Positions 1 through 9,045 of a DNA stretch of 64,000 nucleotides are shown here, piece by piece. Each line of letters starts with the position of its first letter. The first letter of the stretch is position 1. Origin of the DNA: CAXQZU01 sp964228555. Its GTDB lineage: Bacteria > Planctomycetota > PLA2 > JAEUHO01. The notes below the pieces were generated by a model. That model saw nothing but the letters and a program-made list of their open reading frames with translations, had not been told where the DNA came from and did not search any database. The DNA lies in the NCBI GenBank assembly GCA_964228555.1, contig CAXQZU010000036.1:62001-126000 (forward strand), read 5' to 3'. The translations under genes and the position numbers were made by a program.

Positions 1-868
1 CGTGCTGGAGGCGTACGACGCCACCACGGGCCTGCTGCTGTGGAGCACGCCCCTGGGGCAGGAGCCCGTGTTCCAGCTGCAGCTCGGCGGGCCGCACGTG
101 CTGCTCTCGCGGCAGGTGCAGCAGGCCGGCGCGCGGAGCACCCGCACGCTGGTCTTCGACCTGCTGTGTGGCGCCCTGCGCACCACCATCAACCCGCCGG
201 GCCAGCTGGACCTGCGCGAGGTGCTGCTCCCGGGCCAGGTGCTCGTGGCCGGTCCTGCCCGGTCCGGCCCGGGACGCAGCGTGAGCTGCCTGCGACTGCC
301 GGACGGCGAGCCCGCGTGGAGCACGCCCCTGGAAGACCCCGCCTACGTCACGGCGCTGCTCCCCCACCGTGACGACGTGTGGGTGCTGCAGCACGGCGGC
401 GCGCTCACCCGCCTCGCGCTGGCGACGGGCGAGGTGCGCTCGCGTACCAAGGTGGCCACGGGCCTGGCCCACGCGCGGCCCGCCTTCGGCACCAGCCTGC
501 GCATGCACGGCGACCTGCTCGTGATGATGGCGCTGGGTGCCCGCGGGGCCAGCCCGCTGCTCGCCTTCGACACGGCCAGCGGCAAGCTGCGCTGGGCCGT
601 GGAGGCCGACCCGCTCGCACAGTCCCAGCAGCACGCCCTGCTGGCCGTGGGCGACCACCTGCTCGCGCTGTGGACAGGCGAGGACGCCAACCGGGTGCGG
701 CAGGCCCGCCTGAAGGTCGTGCGCGCCGCCGACGGCACCGTCGAGCAGGAGGTGGACCAGCTGCTGGCCGGGCCCCACGGCGTGGTGGCCGTCGCCGCCG
801 GCCCGGGCGCCGTGCTGCTGGTGGCCGACGGCGGGGCCGCCAGCTACGGCCCGGCCAGCCCCCGCTAG
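1..868 (+). CDS. PQQ-type beta-propeller protein, 3' part only
   Basis: The gene begins before the window; its last 288 or so codons are present and end with TAG at 866-868. The visible protein has repeated blade-like motifs of the PQQ/quinoprotein propeller kind: YDATTGLLLWSTPLG near the left edge, LPDGEPAWSTPL around residue 100 and FDTASGKLRWAVEADP around residue 190. Each has the pattern D-x-x-(T/S)-G-x-x-x-W. In this family such repeats build an extracytoplasmic beta-propeller, sometimes as part of a larger kinase or a YfgL/BamB-like protein. Nothing visible identifies a bound cofactor, so an enzymatic role cannot be claimed. The N-terminal part, which would show a signal peptide or a fused domain, is missing. 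It is followed 53 nt later by a gene with its own promoter-like hexamer. Confidence 0.75.
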   Translation, partial: VLEAYDATTGLLLWSTPLGQEPVFQLQLGGPHVLLSRQVQQAGARSTRTLVFDLLCGALRTTINPPGQLDLREVLLPGQVLVAGPARSGPGRSVSCLRLPDGEPAWSTPLEDPAYVTALLPHRDDVWVLQHGGALTRLALATGEVRSRTKVATGLAHARPAFGTSLRMHGDLLVMMALGARGASPLLAFDTASGKLRWAVEADPLAQSQQHALLAVGDHLLALWTGEDANRVRQARLKVVRAADGTVEQEVDQLLAGPHGVVAVAAGPGAVLLVADGGAASYGPASPR

Positions 869-908
869 GGCCGGCCGGACGGGCCGGGCCGCCCGCCCCG
901 GCAGCGGA

Positions 909-914
909 TAGCAT
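909..914 (+). promoter_or_regulatory. -10-like hexamer TAGCAT
   Basis: TAGCAT ends 7 nt before the ATG at 922. It is an AT-rich island in a very GC-rich gap. A transcript starting at the usual distance would begin at or next to the start codon, so the mRNA would be almost leaderless. No convincing -35 is seen. Confidence 0.5.
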
Positions 915-921
915 CCCGCCC

Positions 922-2094
922 ATGCGCCGGCTGGTTGCCTGCCTCCCCGTGCTGGCCGTGCTGGGGCTGCTGGCCTCGCTGGCGCGCGGCCCGGCGGGCG
1001 CCGACCAGCCGGCCCGCGGCCTCGTGACGCCGGCGGCCCGCGAGGCCATCGACAGGGGCCTCTCCTTCCTCGCCAGCCAGCAGCACACCGATGGCTCGTG
1101 GAAGAGCAACGCGGGCAAGAAGATCAACGAGGGCTACCGCATCTTCGAGGGCGGGCGCGACGTGCCGCACGTGGGCGTGACCTCGCTGGCCGTGCTGGCC
1201 TACCTCGCCGGCGGCCACGTGCCCGGGCGCGGCCCCTACGGCGAGGTCGTGGAGCGGGCCGTGCGATTCCTCGTCGAGCAGGGGGATCCCGGCAGCGGGA
1301 TGATCGCGGCCCACGGCACGCGCATGTACAGCCACGCCTTCGCCACGCTGGCCCTGGCGGAGGTGTACGGCATGTCGCCGCAGCCTCGCGTGCGGCGCGT
1401 GCTGGAGGCCGCCGTGGACTTCACGGTGCGCTGCCAGAACGAGACCGGGGGCTGGCGCTACGTGCCCTTCACGGCCGACAGCGACATGAGCGTGACGGTG
1501 TGCCAGGTCGTGGCCCTGCGTGCGGCCCGCAACGTGGGCTTCAAGGTGCCGCAGGCCACCATCGACCGCGCCATCGGCTACGTGCTGCGCAGCGCCTACA
1601 CCGGCGCCGAGGCGCGCGGCGGCTTCCGCTACCAGCCGGAGGAGATCCGCTGGAACCGTGACTCCTTCTCGCTGGCGGCGGCCGGGCTGACGACCCTGTT
1701 CCAGGCCGGGCTCTACGACAACGCGGCCATCGCGCGCTACGTCAAGGAGCACCGCATCCCGCAGTCGCCGCCACCGCGCATCGAGGACACCGTGCGCTAC
1801 CTGCGCAACCAGTTCTCCGACGTGCCCAACGACCACTTCTTCTTCTGGTACGGCTCGTACTACGCGACGCAGGCCTTCTACCTCGTGGGCGGCAGCAACC
1901 CGCAGGAGTGGTCCGGCTGGTACACGGCCGTGCGCGACCGCATCCTGGCCACGCAGCGAGAGGCCCGCCTGCCCGGCGGCCAGCGCGGCGCCCACTGGGT
2001 CAGCAACGTGGACGACAGCCACGCCTATGCCACGGCCACCGCCCTGCTGATCCTGCAGTTCCCGCTGGACTACCTGCCCATCCACCAGCGCTGA
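922..2094 (+). CDS. Prenyltransferase/squalene-oxidase repeat protein, secreted
   Basis: A 390-residue protein. Residues 1-27 look like a signal peptide (MRR, a Leu/Val/Ala core, then AGA before DQ). The mature part has several QW-like repeats of the alpha/alpha-toroid fold: SFLASQQHTDGSW near 50-60, CQNETGGWRY near 175, GGFRYQPEE near 235, and ATATALLILQ near the end. This fold occurs in terpene cyclases and in many planctomycete proteins of unknown function. The acid-rich DXDD or QXXDXXE catalytic motifs of true cyclases are not evident, so enzymatic activity is doubtful. ATG 922 is chosen because it starts the signal peptide and follows a TAGCAT hexamer. The gene at 9153 is a paralog; both end in a similar L-P-x-x-QR tail. 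Role unknown; first gene of a probable five-gene envelope operon. Confidence 0.85.
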   Translation: MRRLVACLPVLAVLGLLASLARGPAGADQPARGLVTPAAREAIDRGLSFLASQQHTDGSWKSNAGKKINEGYRIFEGGRDVPHVGVTSLAVLAYLAGGHVPGRGPYGEVVERAVRFLVEQGDPGSGMIAAHGTRMYSHAFATLALAEVYGMSPQPRVRRVLEAAVDFTVRCQNETGGWRYVPFTADSDMSVTVCQVVALRAARNVGFKVPQATIDRAIGYVLRSAYTGAEARGGFRYQPEEIRWNRDSFSLAAAGLTTLFQAGLYDNAAIARYVKEHRIPQSPPPRIEDTVRYLRNQFSDVPNDHFFFWYGSYYATQAFYLVGGSNPQEWSGWYTAVRDRILATQREARLPGGQRGAHWVSNVDDSHAYATATALLILQFPLDYLPIHQR

Positions 2095-2122
2095 GCCCGG
2101 GCCGCGGCCGCACTCCGGGCCG

Positions 2123-4720
2123 GTGGCGCCCGGGGGCCGCCTGCGGGCTGGCGCCCCGGTAGGCTGGACCCATGGGGCCCGCGCCGGGCCCCGCCCGAGG
2201 TGCAGCCTGGCCGCCCCGTCCCCCACGCTCGAGCTGCGCCGCAGCCTTGCCGCCCAGCGGGCCCGCATCCGCGCCGGGCTGGCGCTGGCCGGGCTGGCGC
2301 GGGTGGCGCTGGCCGCCGTGCTGGCGCTGGGCGCCTTCTACCTCGCCGACCGGGGGCTGGACCTCCCGCTGGCGCTGCGCGCGTTCGTGCGGCTGGGTTG
2401 CCTCGGCCTGCAAGACCGCCTCCCCCTGCCGGCCTGGCTGCCGCTGGTGCTGGCCAGCGCGGTGGTGGCCTTCTACCTCGTGCGCGGCCGGCGGGCGGGC
2501 GCCCCGCTGGCGGGATTTGCCTTCGGGGGCCTTGCCGGGCTGCTGGCCGCGCTGGCGGTGCGCTGGCTGGCCCCGGTGGGCGTGCGGCTCGAGGACGCCG
2601 AGCTCGCCGCGGCCGTCGAGCAGCGGCGGCCGGGGCTCGGCGACCGGCTGGCCAGCGCGCTGGACTTCGAGGCCGAGCTGGCCCGCGAGGCCGCGGGCCA
2701 GGGACGTGGCGAGAGCCGGGCGATGATGCAGGCGCTGCTGGACGAGGCGCGGGTCACCGCGCGCGGCGCGTCGTGCGCTCAGCTGGCCAGCGGTCGCGTG
2801 CCGCTGGCGTGGCTGGGCACCCTGGCCCTGGCGCTGGGCGCGGCCGTCGTGGCCGTGGCGCTGGACCCGGAGCAAGCCCGGCTCTTCGCCCGGCGCTCGC
2901 TGGCGCTGGAGGACCTGCCCTGGCCGCGCGCCACCACCCTGTGGGCGGTGCGGCTGGAGGCGGACGGCCGCGTGACGCGCTGGGATCCCCAGCAGCCCTT
3001 CGAGGTGGCCGTGGGCCGCACGCTCGTCGTGCACGCCGAGGCCGAGGGCGAGCCCGTGGAGGACGCCCAGCTGCTCGACCTCGCCGATGGCCAGCAGCCC
3101 CTGCCGCGGCGCATGTTCCCCGTGACCGGCCGCACCGGCATCTACGCCGTCGAGCTGGTGAACGTGCGGCAGGGCTTCGGCTTCGTGCTGCAAGGCGGCG
3201 ACGACACGGACGACACGCCCGTGTACCGCGTCGAGGCCACCGTGGCCCCCGCGCTGGTGGACGTGGCCGCCGACCTCGTGTTCCCGCCCTACCTCGGCCG
3301 CGAGCCTGCGCGCGTGCTGTCCGGCAGCCTCGAGGTGCCGCAGGGCACGCAGGTGACGCTGACCCTCGTGCCCAGCGAGCCGCTGGAGTCGCTGCGCGGG
3401 GTGCTGGGCGAGGAGGCGCGCGAAGCCGAGCGCATCACGGCCGACGGCGGCGGCGAGGCCTGGCGCGTGTCGCTGGTGGCGGAGCGCAGCCTGCGCTGGC
3501 GCGCCGCGCTGCGCTCGCCGCAGGGGCGCGAGAACGACCCGGGGCAGGACGCCTACGAGATCGTGGTGCGCCCCGACGCCGCGCCCAAGGTGGCGTGGGC
3601 CTGGCCCCGTGGCGTGACGGAGGTGACGCCCGCGGGCCGCGTGCCCCTGCTGGTGGCGCTCACCGACGACCATGCCGTGGCGTCGGCCACGCTCGAGCTG
3701 CGCGTGGGCGCCGACGGTGCCCTGCAGGCCCTGCGCCTGCAGGCCATGGAGGGCGAGGGCCCGGTGCTGCCGCGCGGCGAGCCCGGCCAGCGCACGCTGG
3801 CGGCCCTCGACGGCCCCGACGGGCGGGCGGGCGTCATGGCCTACGTGCCGCTGGAGCTGGGCTGGCTGGGCGAGGGTGCGCCGCTGCCCGTGCCGTCCAC
3901 CGTGCAGGTGCGCGTGGTGGCCACCGACACCCGCGGCCAGCGAGCCGAGGGCGCCTGGCAGGTGCTGGAGGTCTATGCCCCCGCCGAGGTGGAGCGCCTG
4001 CTGTCCACGCGGCGCTCCGGCGTGCGCAGCGCCGTGGCGGCCCTCGAGTCCGAGCAGGCCGCCCGGCTCGCCCAGGTGGTGGAGCTGCAGCGCGGGGCGC
4101 TGGAGGCCGGCGACCTCGACCTGCTCAAGACCGTGCAGTTCGCGCAGTCCAAGCTGGCCCAGCACACCGACCGCGCGGTGCGGGACTACCTCGACGTGTT
4201 CGCCAGCTTCGTGCTGGACCGGCTGGGCGCGCAGAACCCCAACGAGCGCATCCTGTCCATGATCGACCGGGCGCACCGCGGCGTGGCCCAGCGCGGCACG
4301 GCGGCGCTGCGCGACGACGCGGCCTTCCCCTACGCCCTGTTCGAGGAGGTGGTGGCCGCCTGGCGTGGCCGCACGCTCATCGACACGGCACTGCTCGAGC
4401 GCATGCTGGCCGTGCTCGCGGCGGCGCTGGAGGCCACGCAGCGCACCGCACCCGCAGCCCAGGAGGCCGCGCAGCAGGCCGCGCAGCAGGCCGGGCCGGG
4501 AGCTGCCGCCGGGGTGCTGGCCCCGCTCGAGCAGGCCCAGCGCGCCCACCTCGCCGCCCTGCGCCAGCTGGCCGAGGCGCTCTCCTCGTGGGAGAGCCTC
4601 AACGACGTGATCGTGCGCCTCAAGCGCATCGTCGAGGAGCAGCGCGCGCTGCTCGAGCGACTCGATGCCGAGGGGCGTGCACAGCCTGGCAGGCCTGCGC
4701 CTGCACCCGGAGCCCGTTGA
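2123..4720 (+). CDS. DUF4175-like membrane protein
   Basis: Up to 865 residues. After an implausible Gly/Arg/Pro-rich leader of about 35 residues, the recognisable protein begins at LELRRSLAAQR. Membrane segments lie near residues 54-78, 100-120, 125-148 and 228-247. Between the early segments and the fourth sits AAVEQRRPGLGDRLASALDFE, resembling the R-x-P-x-L-x-D-R-L-x-x-A-L-E signature of DUF4175-type proteins, followed by LEDLPWPRATTLWAV. The middle looks like extracytoplasmic beta domains; the last 250 residues are helical with Ala/Gln-rich coiled-coil character. The protein is probably anchored in the inner membrane with a large periplasmic part. It is followed after 2 nt by the giant coiled-coil gene, so the two are very likely cotranscribed. 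The start is uncertain. The 445-residue protein at 42484-43821 looks like a shortened relative. Function unknown. Confidence 0.75.
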   Translation: MAPGGRLRAGAPVGWTHGARAGPRPRCSLAAPSPTLELRRSLAAQRARIRAGLALAGLARVALAAVLALGAFYLADRGLDLPLALRAFVRLGCLGLQDRLPLPAWLPLVLASAVVAFYLVRGRRAGAPLAGFAFGGLAGLLAALAVRWLAPVGVRLEDAELAAAVEQRRPGLGDRLASALDFEAELAREAAGQGRGESRAMMQALLDEARVTARGASCAQLASGRVPLAWLGTLALALGAAVVAVALDPEQARLFARRSLALEDLPWPRATTLWAVRLEADGRVTRWDPQQPFEVAVGRTLVVHAEAEGEPVEDAQLLDLADGQQPLPRRMFPVTGRTGIYAVELVNVRQGFGFVLQGGDDTDDTPVYRVEATVAPALVDVAADLVFPPYLGREPARVLSGSLEVPQGTQVTLTLVPSEPLESLRGVLGEEAREAERITADGGGEAWRVSLVAERSLRWRAALRSPQGRENDPGQDAYEIVVRPDAAPKVAWAWPRGVTEVTPAGRVPLLVALTDDHAVASATLELRVGADGALQALRLQAMEGEGPVLPRGEPGQRTLAALDGPDGRAGVMAYVPLELGWLGEGAPLPVPSTVQVRVVATDTRGQRAEGAWQVLEVYAPAEVERLLSTRRSGVRSAVAALESEQAARLAQVVELQRGALEAGDLDLLKTVQFAQSKLAQHTDRAVRDYLDVFASFVLDRLGAQNPNERILSMIDRAHRGVAQRGTAALRDDAAFPYALFEEVVAAWRGRTLIDTALLERMLAVLAAALEATQRTAPAAQEAAQQAAQQAGPGAAAGVLAPLEQAQRAHLAALRQLAEALSSWESLNDVIVRLKRIVEEQRALLERLDAEGRAQPGRPAPAPGAR
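2160..2165 (+). promoter_or_regulatory. -10-like hexamer TAGGCT
   Basis: TAGGCT lies 6 nt before an ATG at 2172, exactly the layout seen at other starts in the window. However, that ATG is not in the frame of the downstream gene, whose only in-frame canonical start (GTG 2123) lies upstream of the hexamer. See the finding on this start. Confidence 0.4.
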
Positions 4721-4722
4721 CC

Positions 4723-7700
4723 ATGCCCTCCCGAACCCAGCCCGATGCCTCCCGCCCGGCCAAGGCGCCGCGCGTGCTCCTCGCCACGCTGGCGCTGGTG
4801 GCTGCGCTGGCGCCGTGGGCCCCGGCCGCGCGCGCCGAGGACGCCGACCGCGAGGCCCGCGTGCAGGCCCGGCGTCGCGAGCAGGAGGCGATCCGCGAGA
4901 AGACCGAGGCGCTCACGGCCAGCATGCGCTCCCTGCGCGAGTCGCTGGAGCGGGAGGGCAGCGCCTACGAGGTGGAGATCCTCTCCCGGGCGCTGCAGCA
5001 CCTCGAGGGCGCCAACCTCGCGGCCGGCATCCAGGCCGCCCTGCAGGCGCTGGAGGGCACGCGCGACGTGTCGCAGGTGGCGCGCGAGCAGGTCTCGCGC
5101 GTGCTGGCCGACCTCGAGGGCCTGCTCGAGATCCTCGAGGACCGCAAGCGCGAGGTGACGCGCGACCAGATCGAGCAGCGGCTGGAGGCGGCCAAGGAGG
5201 CGCTGGAGGCCACGCAGCAGCTGCGCCGCGAGCAGGAGCAGGTGGCGCGCGCCATCGAGCAGGCCCAGCAGCAGGCACGCACCGAGGCGGCCCGGCAGGC
5301 CGAGGCACTGTCACGCGAAGCGGCCGCCCTGCGCGCGGAGCAGCAGCGCCTGCGTGAGGAGGCTGCGCGCGACGCCGGCGAGCAGGCGCGCGCCGAGCGT
5401 GCCATGGCAGAGAACCTGCTGGCGCGCCAGCGGGAAGCGCTGGAGCGCCTGCGGGCCGCACGCCGTGCCGAGGGCGAGCAGGCGCGCGCCGCGGCGCAGG
5501 AGGCCCGGCGCCTCGCGGAGGAGGAGCGCGCTGCGGCGGCTCAGGCCAGCGGCGACGGGGTGCGCGAGGCCCTGCGGCAGGCCGTGGGCGACGCCGCGGC
5601 ACAGGCCGCGCGCGCAGCCGCCGCGGCGCGCACGCAGGCGGCCGCCGAGGCTGCGGTGGAGGCGGCCCGCGAGGCCGGCCGCGCCGCGCAAGCGCAGGCG
5701 CGGGCCGCGGGGGGTGGCGCCGATGCGGCACAGGCGGCCGACGAGGCGCGCGAGGCCGGCGAGCGAGCGCGCAGCGCCGCCACGCGCGCACAGCGGATGG
5801 CCCGCGAGGCCGCCGGGGCGAAGGGGGCCGAGCGCGCCACGGCAGAGGCCGCCCAGCGCCTCGCCGAGCAGGCCGGGCCGCTGGCGGCGGGTGAGGCAGG
5901 CGCCGCCAGCCCGCAGCGCCGCGAGGCGCTGGAGCAGGCGGCCGCAGCCGCCGCGCAGGCCTCGGCGGCTGCGGCCCAGCAGGCCGAGTCCGCCGCCGCC
6001 GCAGCGCGGGCGGCCGCGCAGGCACTGGAATCGCTGGAGCGGGCCGGGATGGCCGAAGGGGGCGCTCAGGCTGGCGCCTCCGCCGAGGCCGGGCGGCAGG
6101 CTGCGCAGCGTGCCCGTGCGGCCCTCGAAGAGGGCGCGGGCCAGCTGGAGCAGGCGGCCCGCGACATGCAGCCCGGCACGGCGGCTGGCGCCCGCCCTGC
6201 CGGGGCGGACCGCGCAGAGGCCGGCCGGGAGCGGCTGGAGGCGGCCGCGGAGGCGCTGGGCGCCGCGGTGGCTGCCGGGTCCTCCTCCACGCCGCAGGAC
6301 CGGGCGCAGCAGGCGGCCGCGGAACGCCAGCGTGCGCAGGCCGCCCAAGGGCTGGCCCGCCAGGCCGCGCAGGCGGCGCAGGCGGTGGGCGAGGCAGGCA
6401 GCGGCGAGCGCGCCGCGGCTGAGCAGGCGGCTCGCGAGGCCAGTGCGCAGGCCGAGGCGGCCGCGCGCGCCATGGAGCAGGCGGCCTCGGCCCTGGCCGG
6501 GGGCCGGCCGGGCGAGGCGGCGGGCCAGCAGGCCGAGGCCGCCGAGCACCTCGACCGCGCCGCCCGCATGCTGGGCGGCGAGGCAGGTGCGTCCGGGCTG
6601 GCCGAGGAGCAGGGCATGCTCGCGCGCGGTGCGGAGTCGCTGGCCCAGCGGCTCGAGCAGCAGGCGGGCGGCCAGGCCGGCACCGCACAGCCCGGCGCGC
6701 AGGCTGCCGAGGCTGCGCGCCAGCAGGCAGCCGGGGCGGCCCGCGAGGCCGCGCGCCACCTGGAGCAGGCCCAGCAGGCACTCCAGCAGGGTCGTGGCGG
6801 CGAGGCGGCTGCCGCCGAGGAGCAGGCCGTGCAAGCCCTGGAGCAGGCCCGCGAGGGCCTGGCCGCGCGCGAGCGCGACCTGGCCGCCGCACGCGAGCAG
6901 CGCGAGCAGGCGCTGGCCGAGGCCCAGCGCCGGCTGGTGGCCAAGGCCAAGGAACTGGAAGAGCGCGCCCGGCAGCTCGCGCCCTCCTCGCCCGAGGCGC
7001 AGCAGCAGGCCGAGCGCGCACGCGAGGCGCTGCAGCAGGCCGCGCGCGCCATGGAGCAGGCGGCGCAGCAGGCCTCCGGGGGCCAGTCCCAGCAGGCCGC
7101 CGGCTCGCAGCAGCAGGCCGAGCAGTCCCTGTCCGAGGCCCAGCGCCAGCTGCAGCAGGGCGCCCGCGAGACCGAGCGCACGCCTGCACTCGAGCAGCAG
7201 CTCAAGGAGCTGTCCGAGCGGCAGGAGCGCCTGCGCGAGCGCATGAAGCAGCTGGAAGACCTGCTGGCCAAGACCGAGAACGAGGCAGCGCAGGAGGCCG
7301 GGCGGCGTGCGCGGCGCGCGATGGAGGCCACCGAGGACAGCCTCGAGCAGGGCCAGGCCCAGCGCAGCCGCCAGCAGGCCGAGGAGGCGCGCGAGTACCT
7401 CGAGCAGGCCGAGCAGGCCCTCGACGAGGAGCGCCGGCGCTACCAGAGCCTGGAGCAGGAAGAGATGCTGTTCCAGCTGGTGAAGGACCTGAAGGCCGCG
7501 CGCGAGGCCCAGGCCGCGCTGCGCAAGGAGAGCGAGGAGGTCGTGGCCGAGGCGCAGCGCCTGCGCGACGAGGGTGGCCGGCTCTCGCGTGCGCGCCGCA
7601 AGCGCACGAAGGAGATGGCCGCCGAGGAGCAGGCGCTGGCCGGCACGCTCGACGAGCGCCGGCAGGCCGTCGAGAAGGAAGACTCGGCGGCCTTCGCCGC

Positions 7701-8139
7701 CAGCCTCGCCGAGGCGGTGGAGGACGTGCGCGAGGCCGCGCGCCAGCTCGAGCAGCCCGACGAGCTCGGCCCGCTGCTGCTGGCCGTTCAAGACGCCGTG
7801 CTGCAGCGCCTCGACGACCTCGTGGGCGGCTTCGAGGACGAGCTGGAGCGCCGCCAGCAGGAGGACCCCCAGCAGCAACAGCGCGATCGCCAGCAGGAGC
7901 AGCAGCCGCAGCAGGAGCGCCTCGTGCCCTTCGAGGTGGAGCTCAAGCTGCTGCGCCGCCAGCAGGTGGACCTCAACCTGCGCGTGCAGCGCTTCTTCGA
8001 GCGCACGCCCGGCCTCTCCGAGGGCCGGGTGGGCGAGGCCGAGCGGCGCATGCTCGAGCGCCTCTACCACCAGCAGGGCCGCATCAAGCGCGTGCTGGAG
8101 GACCTGGTCGAGAAGACGCTGGGAGGGCAGGGCGGATAG
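4723..8139 (+). CDS. Giant exported Ala/Gln/Glu-rich coiled-coil protein
   Basis: A 1138-residue protein, ATG 4723, 2 nt after the previous stop. Residues 1-37 form a probable signal peptide (basic start, LLATLALVAALAPWAP core, ARAE cleavage region). Almost all the rest is continuous helix with heptad-like spacing, made overwhelmingly of Ala, Gln, Glu and Arg with very few aromatic residues. The central 600 residues are nearly pure A/Q/E/R/G. The last 80 residues are more ordinary and contain VELKLLRRQQVDLNLR and an RMLERLYHQQGRIKRVLEDL helix, likely a real domain. Such a protein should be a long rod in the periplasm, possibly structural or a scaffold for its DUF4175-like neighbour. The repeats are imperfect, so the extreme composition may reflect expansion. 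No catalytic motif is seen; function unknown. Confidence 0.8.
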   Translation: MPSRTQPDASRPAKAPRVLLATLALVAALAPWAPAARAEDADREARVQARRREQEAIREKTEALTASMRSLRESLEREGSAYEVEILSRALQHLEGANLAAGIQAALQALEGTRDVSQVAREQVSRVLADLEGLLEILEDRKREVTRDQIEQRLEAAKEALEATQQLRREQEQVARAIEQAQQQARTEAARQAEALSREAAALRAEQQRLREEAARDAGEQARAERAMAENLLARQREALERLRAARRAEGEQARAAAQEARRLAEEERAAAAQASGDGVREALRQAVGDAAAQAARAAAAARTQAAAEAAVEAAREAGRAAQAQARAAGGGADAAQAADEAREAGERARSAATRAQRMAREAAGAKGAERATAEAAQRLAEQAGPLAAGEAGAASPQRREALEQAAAAAAQASAAAAQQAESAAAAARAAAQALESLERAGMAEGGAQAGASAEAGRQAAQRARAALEEGAGQLEQAARDMQPGTAAGARPAGADRAEAGRERLEAAAEALGAAVAAGSSSTPQDRAQQAAAERQRAQAAQGLARQAAQAAQAVGEAGSGERAAAEQAAREASAQAEAAARAMEQAASALAGGRPGEAAGQQAEAAEHLDRAARMLGGEAGASGLAEEQGMLARGAESLAQRLEQQAGGQAGTAQPGAQAAEAARQQAAGAAREAARHLEQAQQALQQGRGGEAAAAEEQAVQALEQAREGLAARERDLAAAREQREQALAEAQRRLVAKAKELEERARQLAPSSPEAQQQAERAREALQQAARAMEQAAQQASGGQSQQAAGSQQQAEQSLSEAQRQLQQGARETERTPALEQQLKELSERQERLRERMKQLEDLLAKTENEAAQEAGRRARRAMEATEDSLEQGQAQRSRQQAEEAREYLEQAEQALDEERRRYQSLEQEEMLFQLVKDLKAAREAQAALRKESEEVVAEAQRLRDEGGRLSRARRKRTKEMAAEEQALAGTLDERRQAVEKEDSAAFAASLAEAVEDVREAARQLEQPDELGPLLLAVQDAVLQRLDDLVGGFEDELERRQQEDPQQQQRDRQQEQQPQQERLVPFEVELKLLRRQQVDLNLRVQRFFERTPGLSEGRVGEAERRMLERLYHQQGRIKRVLEDLVEKTLGGQGG

Positions 8140-8173
8140 CCCGCTGCCCTTCCGCCCCCCCGCCGTTCGCCGC

Positions 8174-8179
8174 TACCAT
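8174..8179 (+). promoter_or_regulatory. -10-like hexamer TACCAT
   Basis: TACCAT lies 23 nt before the ATG at 8203, in the 63-nt gap after the coiled-coil gene. It may give the last two genes of the cluster an internal promoter. No good -35 is visible. Confidence 0.4.
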
Positions 8180-8202
8180 CCACCCAGCCCGCAGGACGCC
8201 CC

Positions 8203-9045
8203 ATGCGCCTCTACCCGCTCGCCCTCACCCTCCTCGCGCTGCTGCTGCCCGCCGTGCCCCTGCGCGCCGAGGAGCCGGGCGACCTCGAGCGCAAGCTCAA
8301 GGAGCAGATGGAGAAGGTGCTGCGCCTGATGCGCGAGAACGAGGAGGCACTCCTGCGTGCCAGCCAGCAGGGAGGCGCGGCTCCCAAGGGTCCCGACATC
8401 CCCATCCCCCCCCTGCCGCCGGCCCCCGGCGGGCAGGGCGGGCCTGGTGGCGCGCCGCAGGGCGGCGGGTCGCAGGGTGGCGGGGCGCAGGGTGGCGGCC
8501 AGGCAGGAAGCGGCGCAGGCACGTCGGGCGAGGGCGCCCGGGTGGCCCTCGAGGAGATCCTCAAGGTGCTGCGCGAGGGTGGCGGCGCCATCCCCGGCGA
8601 GATCGAGAGCCTGATGCGCATGCTGCCGGAGCAAGAAGGCGGCGGCGGCGGCGGGCAGGGCTCCTCCTCGCGCAAGCCGGGCTCGCGAGGTGGCCCGCAG
8701 ACGCCCGAGGCCCGCGAGGCGCAGCGCCAGCGCGAGCTGGAGGAGCAGGCTCGCAAGCAGCACGAGGAGCAGCAGCGGCAGGCGGGCGGCACGCCCCCGC
8801 AGGGCCCCAAGCCCCCGCAGGACCCCGCGGGCCAGGCCGCGCGCGACGGACAGCCCCCGCCCAAGGAAAGCGACCCGAAGGTGGACCCGTGGTTCGCCTC
8901 GCTGCCGCCCGAGATCCGGGAGTTCTGGGCAGGCGGCGGCCTGGAGCGGCTGCCGGCGCGGGTGCGCAAGATCCTCGAGGACTACCAGCGCAGCCTCGAT
9001 GCCGAGACGCGCCGCGCGGGCACGACGGGCCCCGCCGCCCGCTAG
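8203..9045 (+). CDS. Small secreted low-complexity protein
   Basis: A 280-residue protein. Residues 1-22 are a clear signal peptide (MRLYPLALTLLALLLPAVPLRAEE). A short charged helix follows (DLERKLKEQMEKVLRLMREN), then a Gly/Gln/Pro-rich spacer around 60-115, a helix near 115-145, a poly-Gly stretch near 148, and a Gln/Glu/Arg helix near 165-190. The best-conserved-looking part is the C-terminus, WFASLPPEIREFWAGGG then LPARVRKILEDYQRSL. A similar short motif (ADRDLVRRYFAVLRRL) ends the DUF4175-like protein at 42484-43821, which suggests a shared binding helix. No catalytic residues can be named. It sits between the coiled-coil protein and the second prenyltransferase-repeat protein and is probably part of the same unit. 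Confidence 0.75.
   Translation: MRLYPLALTLLALLLPAVPLRAEEPGDLERKLKEQMEKVLRLMRENEEALLRASQQGGAAPKGPDIPIPPLPPAPGGQGGPGGAPQGGGSQGGGAQGGGQAGSGAGTSGEGARVALEEILKVLREGGGAIPGEIESLMRMLPEQEGGGGGGQGSSSRKPGSRGGPQTPEAREAQRQRELEEQARKQHEEQQRQAGGTPPQGPKPPQDPAGQAARDGQPPPKESDPKVDPWFASLPPEIREFWAGGGLERLPARVRKILEDYQRSLDAETRRAGTTGPAAR

Noticed and set aside
2200..4722. Long open frame continuing upstream in the frame of the giant coiled-coil gene
   Set aside because: It is a shadow of the DUF4175-like gene caused by very high GC. The coiled-coil protein has a clear signal peptide at ATG 4723.
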